64,000 nucleotides of DNA from Jannaschia sp. Os4 (lineage in GTDB: Bacteria > Pseudomonadota > Alphaproteobacteria > Rhodobacterales > Rhodobacteraceae). The translations under genes were made by a program, and so were the position numbers. Below, piece after piece: positions 18,282 to 30,237 of this stretch. The DNA lies in the NCBI RefSeq assembly GCF_016820245.1, contig NZ_JAFCAR010000002.1, positions 62,001 to 126,000 of the forward strand, given 5' to 3'. Each line of letters begins with the position of its first letter. The first letter of the stretch is position 1. Under the pieces are notes generated by a model, which did no database searches, had not been told where the DNA came from, and saw only the letters and a list, made by a program, of their open reading frames with translations.

Positions 18282-19121
18282 ATGGCCGCCAAGCATCCCC
18301 ACATCCCCCGCATCCTGCTCGCCTTCGACTTCGACCGGACGCTCGCCACCGACAGCGTCGAGGCGATCTGCGCGGCCTACGGCATCTCGCGCGACGAGTG
18401 GGAGCAGGAGTTCGAGGCGCCGCTGGGCGACGGCTGGGACGAGATCGTGCGCCGGGGGCAGGCGCTGATCGACCTCGGGCGGGCGAAGGACCGCCCGCTG
18501 TCCAAGGCGGTGATGCGGGACGCGGCGGGGGAGATCGACCTGTATCCCGGCGTGCTGGAGATGCCGGACCGGCTGCGGCAGGCGGCCGCGGAGGTCACGG
18601 ACTGCGAGCTGGAGTTCGTGGTCCTGTCCTCGGGCTACGACGAGATCATCGCGGAGACGGGGGTGGCGGACGCCTTCGACCGCATCCTCGCCTCGGGCTT
18701 CGAGAGCGACGAGGAGGACCGCCTCTTCTGCGTCAAGCGCATCGTCGGGCACCCCGCCAAGGCGCTCTACCTCGAGGCGCTGGGCAAGGGCCTGCCGCTC
18801 GACGGGTCGAACGCGCCGGAGCGGGCGGGCGAGCGGGTGGAGGACGCGGACATGCACTGCCCGTTCGACCAGATGATCTATCTGGGCGACGGGGCGTCGG
18901 ACCTGCAGGCCTTCGCCTTCCTCACCGGGGCGGGGGGCCTTGCCATCGCGCTCGACAAGGACGGGGACTACGCGCGGGACGCGGACCCCACGCCCGCGCA
19001 AAGGGTCGATGCGGTGCTGCGACCCGACTACTCCGAGGGCGCGCCGCTCTACGAGGCGCTGCGCCACGCGGTGCTGTCCTGCGCGCACCGCATCGCGCTC
19101 CGGGGGACGGAGCGGGGCTAG
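18282..19121 (+). CDS. HAD-superfamily phosphatase
   Basis: 279 residues. Motif I is FDFDRTLATDS (nucleophile and acid Asp), motif II VVLSSG, and motif IV YLGDGASDLQAF. The insertion pattern resembles phosphoserine-phosphatase-like subclass I enzymes, but the substrate cannot be told from sequence. Divergent from mutS, and convergent with the pyrophosphatase gene with which it shares a CTAG: both genes end in TAG within 19118-19121. Confidence 0.8.
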   Translation: MAAKHPHIPRILLAFDFDRTLATDSVEAICAAYGISRDEWEQEFEAPLGDGWDEIVRRGQALIDLGRAKDRPLSKAVMRDAAGEIDLYPGVLEMPDRLRQAAAEVTDCELEFVVLSSGYDEIIAETGVADAFDRILASGFESDEEDRLFCVKRIVGHPAKALYLEALGKGLPLDGSNAPERAGERVEDADMHCPFDQMIYLGDGASDLQAFAFLTGAGGLAIALDKDGDYARDADPTPAQRVDAVLRPDYSEGAPLYEALRHAVLSCAHRIALRGTERG

Positions 19122-19642
19122 GCCTCGCCCATCGCCTCGCGGAGCATCTCGCGCGCCGCCTCGCGGTCGCCGCGGCCCACCTTGCGGAAGTCGCGCTCGA
19201 TCATCGCGTTGTAGCTGTCGAAGAACCGCTCCATGTCCCAGACGAAGCCCGAGCGCATCTGCTCGAGGTCGTCGTAGTCCGAGAAGATGCGGCTCATGCC
19301 CGCGATGGCGACGACGCGGTCGTTGCGGACCATCTCGCCGTCCTCCTCGTTCTCCATCTGCAGCACGCCGATCACCCGCGCGTCGATCAGCGCGCCGTGC
19401 GGCACCGGCCCGTCGGTCAGCAAGAGGATGTCGAGCGCGTCGCCGTCGGGGGCCTTGGTGTTGGGGACGAAGCCGAAGGAGAAGGGGAAGCGCATCCCCT
19501 CGGGCAGCGAGAGCGCGATCTTGAACAGGCCGGAGGGGTCCAGCTCGTACTTGTGGCGGCTGTCCATGGGCGTCTCGATGAAGACGTTGATGGAGCCGTC
19601 GTCGTTGAGGGCGGGCACGGATTCGAGGGCGGTGGCGAACAT
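19118..19642 (-). CDS. Inorganic pyrophosphatase family protein
   Basis: Hydrolyses pyrophosphate to phosphate. 174 residues with the type I signature: the substrate loop SRHKYELDPSGLF, and DGDALDILLLTD, matching the metal-binding D-x-D-x-x-D motif. The protein is shorter and more diverged than E. coli Ppa at its C-terminus (MERFFDSYNAMIERDF), so it may be a paralogue. A GGAG site sits 7 bp before the chosen ATG; the longer frame upstream has no site. A dispersed repeat lies in the divergent spacer toward maeB. Confidence 0.8.
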   Translation of the reverse strand: MFATALESVPALNDDGSINVFIETPMDSRHKYELDPSGLFKIALSLPEGMRFPFSFGFVPNTKAPDGDALDILLLTDGPVPHGALIDARVIGVLQMENEEDGEMVRNDRVVAIAGMSRIFSDYDDLEQMRSGFVWDMERFFDSYNAMIERDFRKVGRGDREAAREMLREAMGEA

Positions 19643-19700
19643 GGGCGGTCTCCGGGTGGGGCGGGGGTCCAATGCGCGGGACCGCCCCCCCGTTTCGCCG

Positions 19701-19765
19701 CCCCCTCATCTTGGCGGAAATACCTCGGGGGTGAGGCCGCAGGCCGAGGGGGCGGCGCCCCCTCC
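19701..19765 (+). repeat. Dispersed intergenic repeat, copy 1
   Basis: The box TTGGCGGAAATA (19711-19722) is followed by a GC hairpin region (GGCCGCAGGCC and GGGGGCGGCGCCCCC). It lies between divergent ppa-like and maeB. Read toward the ppa-like gene, the order is hairpin, box, then the start codon 68 bp away. Confidence 0.7.
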
Positions 19766-19827
19766 CGGCGGTTGCCCCCCTCGACCCCCTCGCCCATGGT
19801 GTCCGGACGGCAGGGGAGGAGACCGAC

Positions 19828-22098
<2,271 letters not shown>

Positions 22099-22102
22099 GC
22101 GG

Positions 22103-22160
22103 CAGGGGGCCCCGCCCTCGGCCCTGCGGGCCGCCCCCGGAGTATTTCTGGAACATCGAA
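22103..22160 (-). repeat. Dispersed intergenic repeat, copy 2
   Basis: On the minus strand it reads TTCCAGAAATACTCCGGGGG followed by a GC hairpin (GGCCCGCAGGGCC). It begins 4 bp after the maeB stop and ends 10 bp before the next start codon, with the box again nearest that start. Confidence 0.65.
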
Positions 22161-22169
22161 GGTGGCGAG

Positions 22170-23057
22170 ATGACGGAGACGGTGGTGGCCCTGATCGGGG
22201 CGGGCGCGATGGGGCAGGCCATCGGGGGACGGCTGTTGGAGTGCGGGGTCGGGGTGCGGGTGTTCGACCGCAACCCGCCCAAGCGCGCCGCGCTGGCGGA
22301 GAAGGGGGCGGTGGACTGCGCCTCCGCCGCCGAGGCCGGGCAGGGGGCGGACGTGGTGCTGACCTCGCTCAACTCGGCGGAGGCGGTGCGCGCGCTGACC
22401 GTGGGCGAGGACGGGGCGCTGGGCGACGCGACGATGGTGATCGACATGTCGTCGATCGATCCGGATGCGACGAGGGGCTTGGCCGAGGAGGCCGAGGGCC
22501 GAGGGGTCGCGTGGGTGGACTCGCCGCTCTCCGGGGGCGCGCCCAAGGCGGCGAAGGGGACGATGACGCTGATGCTGGGCGGGTCGGAGGCGGCCTGCGC
22601 CGAGGCCGAGCGCCGCGTGCTGACGCATCTGGGCGCGAACATCACGCGGATGGGGCCGTCGGGGGCGGGGCAGGCGACCAAGCTGGTGAACCAGGTGCTC
22701 TGCGGCATCCACTTCCTCGCCACCGCCGAGGCGACGGCCTTGGCGGAGCGGACGGGCGTGGACGCGGCGCTGATCCCGCAGGCCTTGGCCGGGGGCCGCG
22801 CGGACAGCGCGATCCTGCAGGAGTTCATGCCCCGCATGGCCGCGCGCGACTACGAGCGGACGGGGCGGATCGACAACATGATCAAGGATCTGGAGGGGGC
22901 GCACGCCTTGGCGCGCTCCACGATGACCGCCATGCCCGCGACGGCGCTGGCGCTGGAGGTGCATCGGATGCTGACGGCGTGGGGCTGGGGCGGCGAGGAC
23001 GAGGTCGCGCTGATGGAGATGTTCGGCGGCCCGGACGAGGCGCGGCGGCCGGGATGA
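22170..23057 (+). CDS. NAD(P)-dependent beta-hydroxyacid dehydrogenase (HIBADH/GarR family)
   Basis: 295 residues. The Rossmann motif VALIGAGAMGQAI (GxGxMG) opens the protein. The substrate-loop motif DSPLSGGAPKAAKGTM is at 117-131, and catalytic K171 and N174 lie in KLVNQ. Family members reduce or oxidise 3-hydroxyisobutyrate, tartronate semialdehyde, 2-hydroxy-3-oxopropionate or similar compounds. Substrate is undetermined. The ATG follows repeat copy 2 with a GGTGGCGAG site. It converges with the lactonase gene 18 bp away, so a role in sugar-acid metabolism is plausible but not shown. Confidence 0.85.
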   Translation: MTETVVALIGAGAMGQAIGGRLLECGVGVRVFDRNPPKRAALAEKGAVDCASAAEAGQGADVVLTSLNSAEAVRALTVGEDGALGDATMVIDMSSIDPDATRGLAEEAEGRGVAWVDSPLSGGAPKAAKGTMTLMLGGSEAACAEAERRVLTHLGANITRMGPSGAGQATKLVNQVLCGIHFLATAEATALAERTGVDAALIPQALAGGRADSAILQEFMPRMAARDYERTGRIDNMIKDLEGAHALARSTMTAMPATALALEVHRMLTAWGWGGEDEVALMEMFGGPDEARRPG

Positions 23058-23075
23058 GGATGGGGTTCTACCCCA

Positions 23076-23972
23076 TCATGGCCATTGCACCCCGCGGCGG
23101 GCGAGGGCGACCGAGTAGATCGAGGTCGTCCCCGTCATGTAGAGGACGTGCTTCCTGCGCCCGCCGAAGCACAGGTTGCTGACCGTCTCGGGGACGAGGA
23201 TCTTGCCGAGCAGGGTCCCGTCCGTGTCGAAGCAGTGAACGCCGTCGCCCGCCGAGGACCAGAGCAGCCCGTCCTCGTCGCAGCGGATGCCGTCGGCGAT
23301 GCCGACGTCCGGCTTGGCGAAGTCGCGGCCGTTCGCGGGGCGCCCGTCCAACATGTCGTAGACGCGGATGTGTTGGGGGTCGTCGGACCACATGCGGCCG
23401 GTGTCGGCGACGTACATCAGGGACTCGTCGGGCGAGAGGCAGAGGCCGTTGGGGCATGCCATGTCGGTGACCACCTGCTCCAGCGCGCCGGTCGCGGGGT
23501 CGAGGCGGTAGACGACGCGCGCGTTCTCCTCCTCGGCGCGCTCGCCTTCGTAGTCCATCATGATCCCGTAGTGCGGGTCGGAGAAGAACACCGTCCCGTC
23601 CGAGGCCACGATCACGTCGTTGGGGGAGTTGAGGGGGCGCCCCTCGTAGGAATCGGCCAGCACGGTGATCGTGCCGTCCCATTCGGTGCGGGTCACGCGG
23701 CGGGTCCGGTGCTCGCAGGAGATCAGGCGTCCCTGCCGGTCGCGAGTGTGGCCGTTGGCGTTGTGGGACGGGCGGCGGTAGGTCGAGACGCCCGTCTCGG
23801 GCGACCAGCGGTGGATCGTGTCGTTGGGGATGTCCGAGAAGAGCAGGCACCCCGCGTCGCCGAACCAGACCGGCCCCTCGACCCAGTCGAACCCGGTTGC
23901 CAACCTCTTGACCGGGGCGTTGCCCAGCACGAAGCGGTCGAAGCGGGGGTCGTGGGATTCGAAGAAGGCCAT
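23076..23972 (-). CDS. SMP-30/gluconolactonase family lactonase
   Basis: 298 residues, six-bladed beta-propeller family that hydrolyses sugar lactones with a divalent metal. Visible elements are DWVEGPVWFGD (metal Glu), LNSPNDVIVASDG (metal Asn) and the C-terminal TVSNLCFGG. There is no signal peptide, so it is probably cytosolic. It is the last gene of the operon LacI-controlled ATPase - binding protein - two permeases - b561 - lactonase. This suggests that the imported sugar is oxidised to a lactone and then opened here. GGAGAG precedes the ATG. Confidence 0.88.
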   Translation of the reverse strand: MAFFESHDPRFDRFVLGNAPVKRLATGFDWVEGPVWFGDAGCLLFSDIPNDTIHRWSPETGVSTYRRPSHNANGHTRDRQGRLISCEHRTRRVTRTEWDGTITVLADSYEGRPLNSPNDVIVASDGTVFFSDPHYGIMMDYEGERAEEENARVVYRLDPATGALEQVVTDMACPNGLCLSPDESLMYVADTGRMWSDDPQHIRVYDMLDGRPANGRDFAKPDVGIADGIRCDEDGLLWSSAGDGVHCFDTDGTLLGKILVPETVSNLCFGGRRKHVLYMTGTTSIYSVALARRGVQWP

Positions 23973-23973
23973 C

Positions 23974-24696
23974 TTACTCTCCGGGGTGGTGGCGGTCGCG
24001 CCGGGGCGCGCGGGTGTTGCCGGGATGGTTGGGGTCCGGCCCCCAGATCGCGCGGTAGGTGTCGACCACCATGCCGCGCCGCTGGAGCAGGACGAAGATG
24101 ACCGCGAGGCCGGACCACCACAGGCCGAGGACCAGCCACATCCAGCGCGGCGCGTTCGCCTGCCAGAGGCCCGTGGTCACCGTGACGACGGAGAGCAGGA
24201 GGACGGAGTAGCCCACCGTCTTGTGGAACCGCTCGAAGGCGAGGCGGCGGGGGGTCATGTCGTAGTGGTCGCCCCGGAAGCGCCCCCGTGGGTCGTTCGG
24301 GCCGCCCTTGGAGCCGCGGAAGAGGCCCGAGAGGCCCTGCGCCGCGCCGAGCGCGATGATCGCCCATCCGAGCCAGCCGTGCAGGTCCACCCACGCCGTC
24401 GCCGAGGGGGAGGGCGGGGCGTAGAGGACGAGCGCCATGCCGACGCCCATCAGCGCGAGCGACGTCCACTGGGCGGTCAGGTGCGTTCGCCACCAGACCC
24501 GGCTGTCGATCACCTCGGGGTAGCGCTGCCGGGGCAGCACCTTGAAGAAGCGCGCCGCGATGACGCCGATGGGGACGAGCACGCCCCATGCGAGGACCAT
24601 CGCGCGCCCGTGCCATGCGATGCCGACCGAGACGTCGTGCGGGCGCGTCGCGTCGATGGAGGCGAGCAGCCAGTCGAGGAGGGCCGGGGCAATCAC
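23974..24696 (-). CDS. Cytochrome b561-domain membrane protein
   Basis: 240 residues, multi-helix membrane protein. Four histidines lie at helix positions typical of di-heme b561 domains: H29 (IAWHGRAMV), H72 (RTHLTAQW), H106 (DLHGWLGW) and H158 (ERFHKTVGY). Family members move electrons across or along the membrane. It starts at GTG with a GGAGGC site. It sits between the ABC permeases and the lactonase in one operon, an unusual place for a b-type cytochrome. A role as electron acceptor for sugar oxidation is my inference; no dehydrogenase subunit is seen in the operon. Confidence 0.78.
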   Translation of the reverse strand: MIAPALLDWLLASIDATRPHDVSVGIAWHGRAMVLAWGVLVPIGVIAARFFKVLPRQRYPEVIDSRVWWRTHLTAQWTSLALMGVGMALVLYAPPSPSATAWVDLHGWLGWAIIALGAAQGLSGLFRGSKGGPNDPRGRFRGDHYDMTPRRLAFERFHKTVGYSVLLLSVVTVTTGLWQANAPRWMWLVLGLWWSGLAVIFVLLQRRGMVVDTYRAIWGPDPNHPGNTRAPRRDRHHPGE

Positions 24697-24739
24697 GGGC
24701 AGAGCCTCCGTGTCGCGCCTCCCGTGTGGAGCGCGCGGC

Positions 24740-25599
<860 letters not shown>

Positions 25600-25600
<1 letters not shown>

Positions 25601-26517
25601 CAGCCGACCTCCGCTTCCTTGGCCGCCGCGAGGCGGGCGGCGCGGGCGTCCGCCCACCGGGTGTAGCCGAACATCGCGATCGTCAGCGCGAGGAGCAGGA
25701 GGAGCAGGAGGTTCGACATGGCCGAGGCCACCCCGAGGTCGCGGAACTCCTGCGCCGTGCGGGCGATGCGGAGCGCGACGATCTCCGTCGACAGGCCCGG
25801 CCCGCCGTTGGTCAGCACGAGGATCACCTCCAGCACCTTGAAGGCGTCGATCAGGCGCAGCAGCGCGGTGACGATCAGCACCGGCATCATCAGCGGGATC
25901 TTCACGTGCCAGATCAGCTGCCAGCCGTTGGCGCCGTCGATGCGCGCGGCCTCCATGGCGGAGCGGGGCAGCGACTGGAGCGCGGCCAAGGCGAGGATGA
26001 AGATGAAGGGCGTCCACTGCCACACGTCGGCGATGATGATCGACGCGAAGGCCCAGTCCCCGTCCGACAGCCACGGGGCCGGGGGCAGGCCGAGGTCCGT
26101 GAGCGTGCGGTTCAGCGTGCCGACGGTGGGGTGGTACATGTAGCGCCACATCAGGCCGACGACGATCGGCGCGATCATCATCGGCAGGATGAAGACGGTG
26201 CGCAGGACGGTCATGCCGCGCAGCTTGCGGTCGAGGAGGAGCGCGAGGCCCACGCCGAGGACCATCTCGATGGTGACGACGATGGCGGCGAAGCGGATGG
26301 TGACCCAGAAGCTCTCGCGGAAGGCCGCGTCGCCCAGCAGGTACGCGTAGTTGCGCAGGCCGACCCACTCGGCCTCGCCGATGCGCTGCGAGGGGTTCCA
26401 GTCGAGGAACGAGGCGTAGATCGCGTAGCCCAGCGGGTAGAGCAGCGCCACGACCATCACCGCCACCGCCGGGGCGAGGAACAGGTAGGGCGTCAGGCGG
26501 GAGGCGTTGGCGAGCAT
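25600..26517 (-). CDS. ABC sugar transporter permease (MalF/UgpA-type)
   Basis: 305 residues, with six predicted membrane segments beginning at LTPYLFLAPAVAVMVVALLY. The EAA loop reads MEAARIDGANGWQLIWHVKIPLMMP. It pairs with the MalG-type subunit directly downstream. It is preceded by a 134-bp spacer holding two perfect stem-loops that separate it from the binding-protein gene, probably lowering permease expression relative to the binding protein. Confidence 0.94.
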
Positions 26518-26544
26518 CGAGGCGCGATCCGTACGGGGTGGGGT

Positions 26545-26642
26545 CCATCGTCCCCGGTCCCGGCCCGACGACCTCGTGGGGGCAGGCCGCGGCGGTTCCG
26601 GGGACGATGGGGGAGGGGGCCGGCCCGCTCGCGGGCCGGCCC
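26545..26642 (-). promoter_or_regulatory. Two perfect stem-loops between binding-protein and permease genes
   Basis: In transcription order, a 12-bp perfect stem (GGGCCGGCCCGC, 26617-26628, pairing with 26631-26642) begins about 10 bp after the binding-protein stop. A second structure with 13-bp perfect arms (26598-26610 and 26545-26557, 40-bp loop) follows. No T-run follows either, so partial attenuation or 3'-end protection of the upstream mRNA is more likely than full termination. Confidence 0.65.
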
Positions 26643-26651
26643 TGTCTCAGG

Positions 26652-27980
26652 TCACTCGGCGTCCTGCCAGACGTAGTAGCCGGCCTCGTCCATCAGCGCC
26701 TGCGTCCGCTCGGCCACGCCGTCCAGCGCCTCCTGCGGGTCGAGGCCCTCGGTCAGCACCTGGCTCATGGTGGTGCCGATGTCCGAGTTGATCTGACCCC
26801 AGGTCGGGATGATCGGGCGCCAGTCGGGGTCGGCGTACTTCAGCGCCTCGCCGAAGGTCTCGGCATAGGGGAAGGCGGCCTGCACCTCGGGATCGGCATA
26901 GGTCGAGAAGCGGGACGGGTTGCCCCCCTCCATCGCCACCAGCTTGTCGCCCGCCTTGGAGGTGAGCCACTGCATCAGCAGGAAGGCCGCCTCCTTGTTG
27001 GGGGCGTTGGCGGGGATGGCGAGGCCGAAGCCGCCGGTCTGCGACGCGCGCTGCACGCCCATCGGGTGGAGCGCGTAGCCGACGTTGCCCGCGACCGTGG
27101 ACTGGCTGGGATCCTCGAAGCCCGCCGCGAAGGCGATGGAGTCGAGGAACATCGCCGCCTGACCGGCCTTGAAGGCCGCCGCGGCCTCGGACGGGCCGAA
27201 GGTGGTGCCGCCCTCGGGGCCGCAGTCCACGATGGTCTTCAGCGCGTTGGCCGCGGCCACGCCCGCCTCGTCGTTGATGCGGGGCTGCCAGTTGTCGTCG
27301 AAGACGCGCCCTCCCAGCGGGGCGAGGTGCAGCAGGAAGGCGTGGGACGCTTGGTGGCCGGAGGCCGCGCGGGACGCCATGCCGCCCATGCCGGGCTCCA
27401 GCTCGGGGATCTGGCAGGCGATCTCCAGCAGTTCGTCGTAGGTCTCCGGCGCGGCGATGCCGTGCTTCTCGAAGATGTCCTTGCGATAGGCGAGGACCGA
27501 GGTCTCGGAGCCGAACGGGATGCCGTAGGCGGAGCCGAGCTGGCCGGGCAGGTAGCCCTTCTCGCCGCCCGCGACGCCGATATTCTGGACGTAGCCGGGG
27601 ATCAGGTCGCCTTGGTCGTAGGTCGGGTCGGCCAGCGCCGGGTTCATGAAGTACTTGGCGAGGTTCTCCAGCTGGTCCGCGTAGACGTAGTCCGCCTTCG
27701 AGAACACGACGTAGGAGATCAGGTCGTAGTCGCCCTCGTCCTTCGTCAGCTCGAGCGTCTGCGCCTCGCGCATCCGCAGGTACTGCAGCTGGTCGACCTC
27801 GACCTCGATGCCGGTCTGCTCGGTGAACTCGTCGAGCACCTCGATCGCCGCGTCGTAGTGCGGGTGCGCGGGGAACATCACGGTGACCGTGGTGCCGGCG
27901 TAGGGCTCGTAGGGGTTCGCCAGCGCGGTGCCGGCGAGGAGGGCCGCGCCGAGCGCGCCCCCGGTGATCGTCTTCAGCAT
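26652..27980 (-). CDS. ABC transporter sugar-binding protein
   Basis: 442 residues, periplasmic carbohydrate-binding protein of the family-1 extracellular solute-binding class. A signal peptide (MLKTITGGALGAALLAGTALA) is followed by the mature start NPYEPYAG. Later segments include GYLPGQLGSAYGIPFGSET and the C-terminal TWGQINSDIGTTMSQVL. Two ATGs lie 6 bp apart; the GGGAGG site abuts the outer one, so the inner ATG is chosen. It follows the ATPase gene by 2 bp. The ligand is unknown; the context of LacI regulator and lactonase suggests a sugar or polyol. Confidence 0.92.
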   Translation of the reverse strand: MLKTITGGALGAALLAGTALANPYEPYAGTTVTVMFPAHPHYDAAIEVLDEFTEQTGIEVEVDQLQYLRMREAQTLELTKDEGDYDLISYVVFSKADYVYADQLENLAKYFMNPALADPTYDQGDLIPGYVQNIGVAGGEKGYLPGQLGSAYGIPFGSETSVLAYRKDIFEKHGIAAPETYDELLEIACQIPELEPGMGGMASRAASGHQASHAFLLHLAPLGGRVFDDNWQPRINDEAGVAAANALKTIVDCGPEGGTTFGPSEAAAAFKAGQAAMFLDSIAFAAGFEDPSQSTVAGNVGYALHPMGVQRASQTGGFGLAIPANAPNKEAAFLLMQWLTSKAGDKLVAMEGGNPSRFSTYADPEVQAAFPYAETFGEALKYADPDWRPIIPTWGQINSDIGTTMSQVLTEGLDPQEALDGVAERTQALMDEAGYYVWQDAE

Positions 27981-27982
27981 GT

Positions 27983-29086
27983 TCATCCTCCCGTTGGATG
28001 CTGAGGGACGGCGAGGCGGCGCCCCGTCTCCCGGTCGAAGAGCAGGATCGCGTCCGGCGGCACCGCGAATGTCGCGGTCTCGCCGGGCTTGAACCTGCGG
28101 GTGCTGGCGACCTCGGCCAGCACCTCGTGGGGACCGCAGCGGGTCACGAGGACCGACTGCGCGCCCAGATACTCCGCCACGCTGACGCGCAGCTCGACGG
28201 GCGCGCCCGCGCCCATGTCGGTGGTGAAGGACGACGGGCGGATGCCGATCTCGACCTCCCGCGCCCCGCTTTCGATCGCTTGCCGCGGCCCCGCCAGCGG
28301 CAGCGCGAAGCCCTCGCCCTCGGCGACCAGCGCGCCGTCGCGCTCTTGGATCGTGGCGGGCAGGAAGTTCATCGTCGGGCTGCCGATGAAGCCCGCGACG
28401 AAGCGGTTCACCGGGTTCTCGAACAGTTCCTCGGCGCTGCCCTGCTGCTGGATCGCGCCGTCCTTGAGGACCACGATCCGGTCGCCGAGCGTCATCGCCT
28501 CAACCTGGTCGTGGGTGACGTAGACCATGTTCTTGTCGATCCGCGTCCGCATCTCGCCCAGCTCGACGCGCATCCGGGCGCGGAGCTTGGCGTCGAGGTT
28601 CGACAGCGGCTCGTCGAACAGGAACACGGAGGCGTCGCGCACCAACGCCCGCCCCATCGCGACCCGCTGGCGCTGGCCGCCGGAGAGGGCGGCGGGCTTG
28701 CGGTCGAGCAGGTGGTCGATGCCCAGCGTCGTGGCGGCCGCGTGGACGCGGCGCTCGATCTCGGCCTTGTTCTCCCGGGCGAGGCGCAGGGCGAAGGACA
28801 TGTTCTTCGCCACGCTCATGTGCGGGTAGAGCGCGTAGTCCTGGAACACCATCGCGATGTCCCGCTCCTTCGGCTCAAGCGTGTCGATGCGGCGGTCGTC
28901 GAAGCGGATCTCGCCGCCCGAGAGCGTCTCCAGCCCCGCGAGGAGGCGCAGCGTCGTGGACTTGCCGCAGCCCGACGGACCCACGAGCACGGTGAACTCC
29001 CCGTCCTCCAAGGTCAGGTCCAGCGGCGGCAGCACCTCGGTCGGGCCGAAGCTCTTGCGCACGCCGTCGAAGACGATCTGCGGCAT
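27983..29086 (-). CDS. ABC sugar transporter ATP-binding protein (UgpC/MsmX type)
   Basis: 367 residues. Walker A GPSGCGKST (about residues 36-44), Q-loop VFQDYALYPHMSV, signature LSGGQRQRV, Walker B VFLFDEP, and H-loop THDQ are all intact. A C-terminal TOBE-like domain (about 235-367) is as in sugar importers. Gene order is unusual in that the ATPase leads the operon, ahead of the binding protein. The LacI operator lies upstream of it. Confidence 0.95.
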   Translation of the reverse strand: MPQIVFDGVRKSFGPTEVLPPLDLTLEDGEFTVLVGPSGCGKSTTLRLLAGLETLSGGEIRFDDRRIDTLEPKERDIAMVFQDYALYPHMSVAKNMSFALRLARENKAEIERRVHAAATTLGIDHLLDRKPAALSGGQRQRVAMGRALVRDASVFLFDEPLSNLDAKLRARMRVELGEMRTRIDKNMVYVTHDQVEAMTLGDRIVVLKDGAIQQQGSAEELFENPVNRFVAGFIGSPTMNFLPATIQERDGALVAEGEGFALPLAGPRQAIESGAREVEIGIRPSSFTTDMGAGAPVELRVSVAEYLGAQSVLVTRCGPHEVLAEVASTRRFKPGETATFAVPPDAILLFDRETGRRLAVPQHPTGG

Positions 29087-29175
29087 CCATCCTCCCCACG
29101 GTCCCTCCCCGGACCGAATGTCGCAGAGGATGTTGCGCGGGGGGGCGTCGGGGAAGGGACTTTCGCCGCGAACCG

Positions 29176-29189
29176 CGTTAACGTTAACG
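29176..29189. promoter_or_regulatory. LacI-family operator palindrome
   Basis: CGTTAACGTTAACG is a perfect 14-bp palindrome with the central CG characteristic of LacI-family operators. It sits in the 128-bp divergent spacer, 26 bp before the regulator start and 90 bp before the ABC ATPase start, so it could control both. Confidence 0.8.
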
Positions 29190-29214
29190 TTGGGCGGGGC
29201 AAGGGACTGACGAC

Positions 29215-30237
29215 ATGGGGCGAATCCGGAACCGTCCGCCGGGCCTGCGCGAGGTGGCGCAGCGGGCGGGCGTCTCGATGATGACGGTCAGTCGCGCGCT
29301 GCGCGGGGTGGACGGCGTGTCGTCGGCCACCCGCGCGCGGATCGCGGCCCTCGCCGCCGACCTCGGCTACGTCCCCGACGGGCACGCCCGCGCCTTGGGG
29401 GCCGCCGACAGCCGGATCATCGGAATCTCCGTCCCGAACCTGTTCAACGACGTCTTCGCCCAGATCCTCGACGGGATGCGCCGGACCCTCGAGACGGCGG
29501 GCTACTCCTCCGTGGTCGACACCACCGACTATGACCTCTCGCGGGAGCAGGCGTGGTGCGACCGGATGGCGGCATGGCGCCCCGCCGCCTTGGTGCTGAC
29601 CGGCTGCGCCCACGCCCCCGCCCTGCGCGAAGCGCTGCGCGCGACGGGGCGACCGGTGGTGGAGCTGTGGGACGTGTCCGACGATCCGATCGACGTCTGC
29701 GTGGGGCTCGACCACCGCGCGGCGGGCGCGGCGCTGGCGGCGCACGTCGTCGCGCTGGGCCACCGCCGCCCGGCCTTCGTCGGCCCGCCCGAGGGGGTCG
29801 ATCCCCGGGCTGACGCCCGCTTCGCCGGGATCGCCGCCACCTTCGCGGCGGCGGGCGCGGGCGCGCCGGGGCGGGTGGGGGTCGACGACCAGTCCGCCTT
29901 CGGAGCGGGGGCGCGGGGCATGACCGCCCTCTTGGCTCAGGGGCCACGCCACGACGTGGTGTTCTTCCACAACGACAACACCGCCTTCGGGGGTCTGATG
30001 ACCGCCGAGGCCGCGGGCCTGCGGGTGCCGGAGGACATCGGGATCGCGGGCTTCAACGGCTTGGACCTGACGCGGGTGATGCCCCGCCCGCTGACCACGC
30101 TGAAGACGCCCCGTCGCCAGATCGGCCTCGTGGCGGGGCAGCACCTGCTCGCCCGCCTCAACGGAGTCCGGCCCCCCGCCCGGACGGTGCTCGCGGGGCG
30201 GCTCGTGCCCGGCGCGACGGTCGCTCCCCAGCCCTAG
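29215..30237 (+). CDS. LacI-family transcriptional regulator
   Basis: 340 residues. The N-terminal HTH (GLREVAQRAGVSMMTVSRALRG, about residues 8-29) has a hinge helix and a periplasmic-binding-like sensor domain (VIGISVPNLFND onward). Divergent from the ABC-b561-lactonase operon, with a palindromic operator between them; most likely a repressor relieved by the transported sugar or a derivative. Its TAG shares a CTAG with the convergent kinase gene. Confidence 0.92.
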   Translation: MGRIRNRPPGLREVAQRAGVSMMTVSRALRGVDGVSSATRARIAALAADLGYVPDGHARALGAADSRIIGISVPNLFNDVFAQILDGMRRTLETAGYSSVVDTTDYDLSREQAWCDRMAAWRPAALVLTGCAHAPALREALRATGRPVVELWDVSDDPIDVCVGLDHRAAGAALAAHVVALGHRRPAFVGPPEGVDPRADARFAGIAATFAAAGAGAPGRVGVDDQSAFGAGARGMTALLAQGPRHDVVFFHNDNTAFGGLMTAEAAGLRVPEDIGIAGFNGLDLTRVMPRPLTTLKTPRRQIGLVAGQHLLARLNGVRPPARTVLAGRLVPGATVAPQP

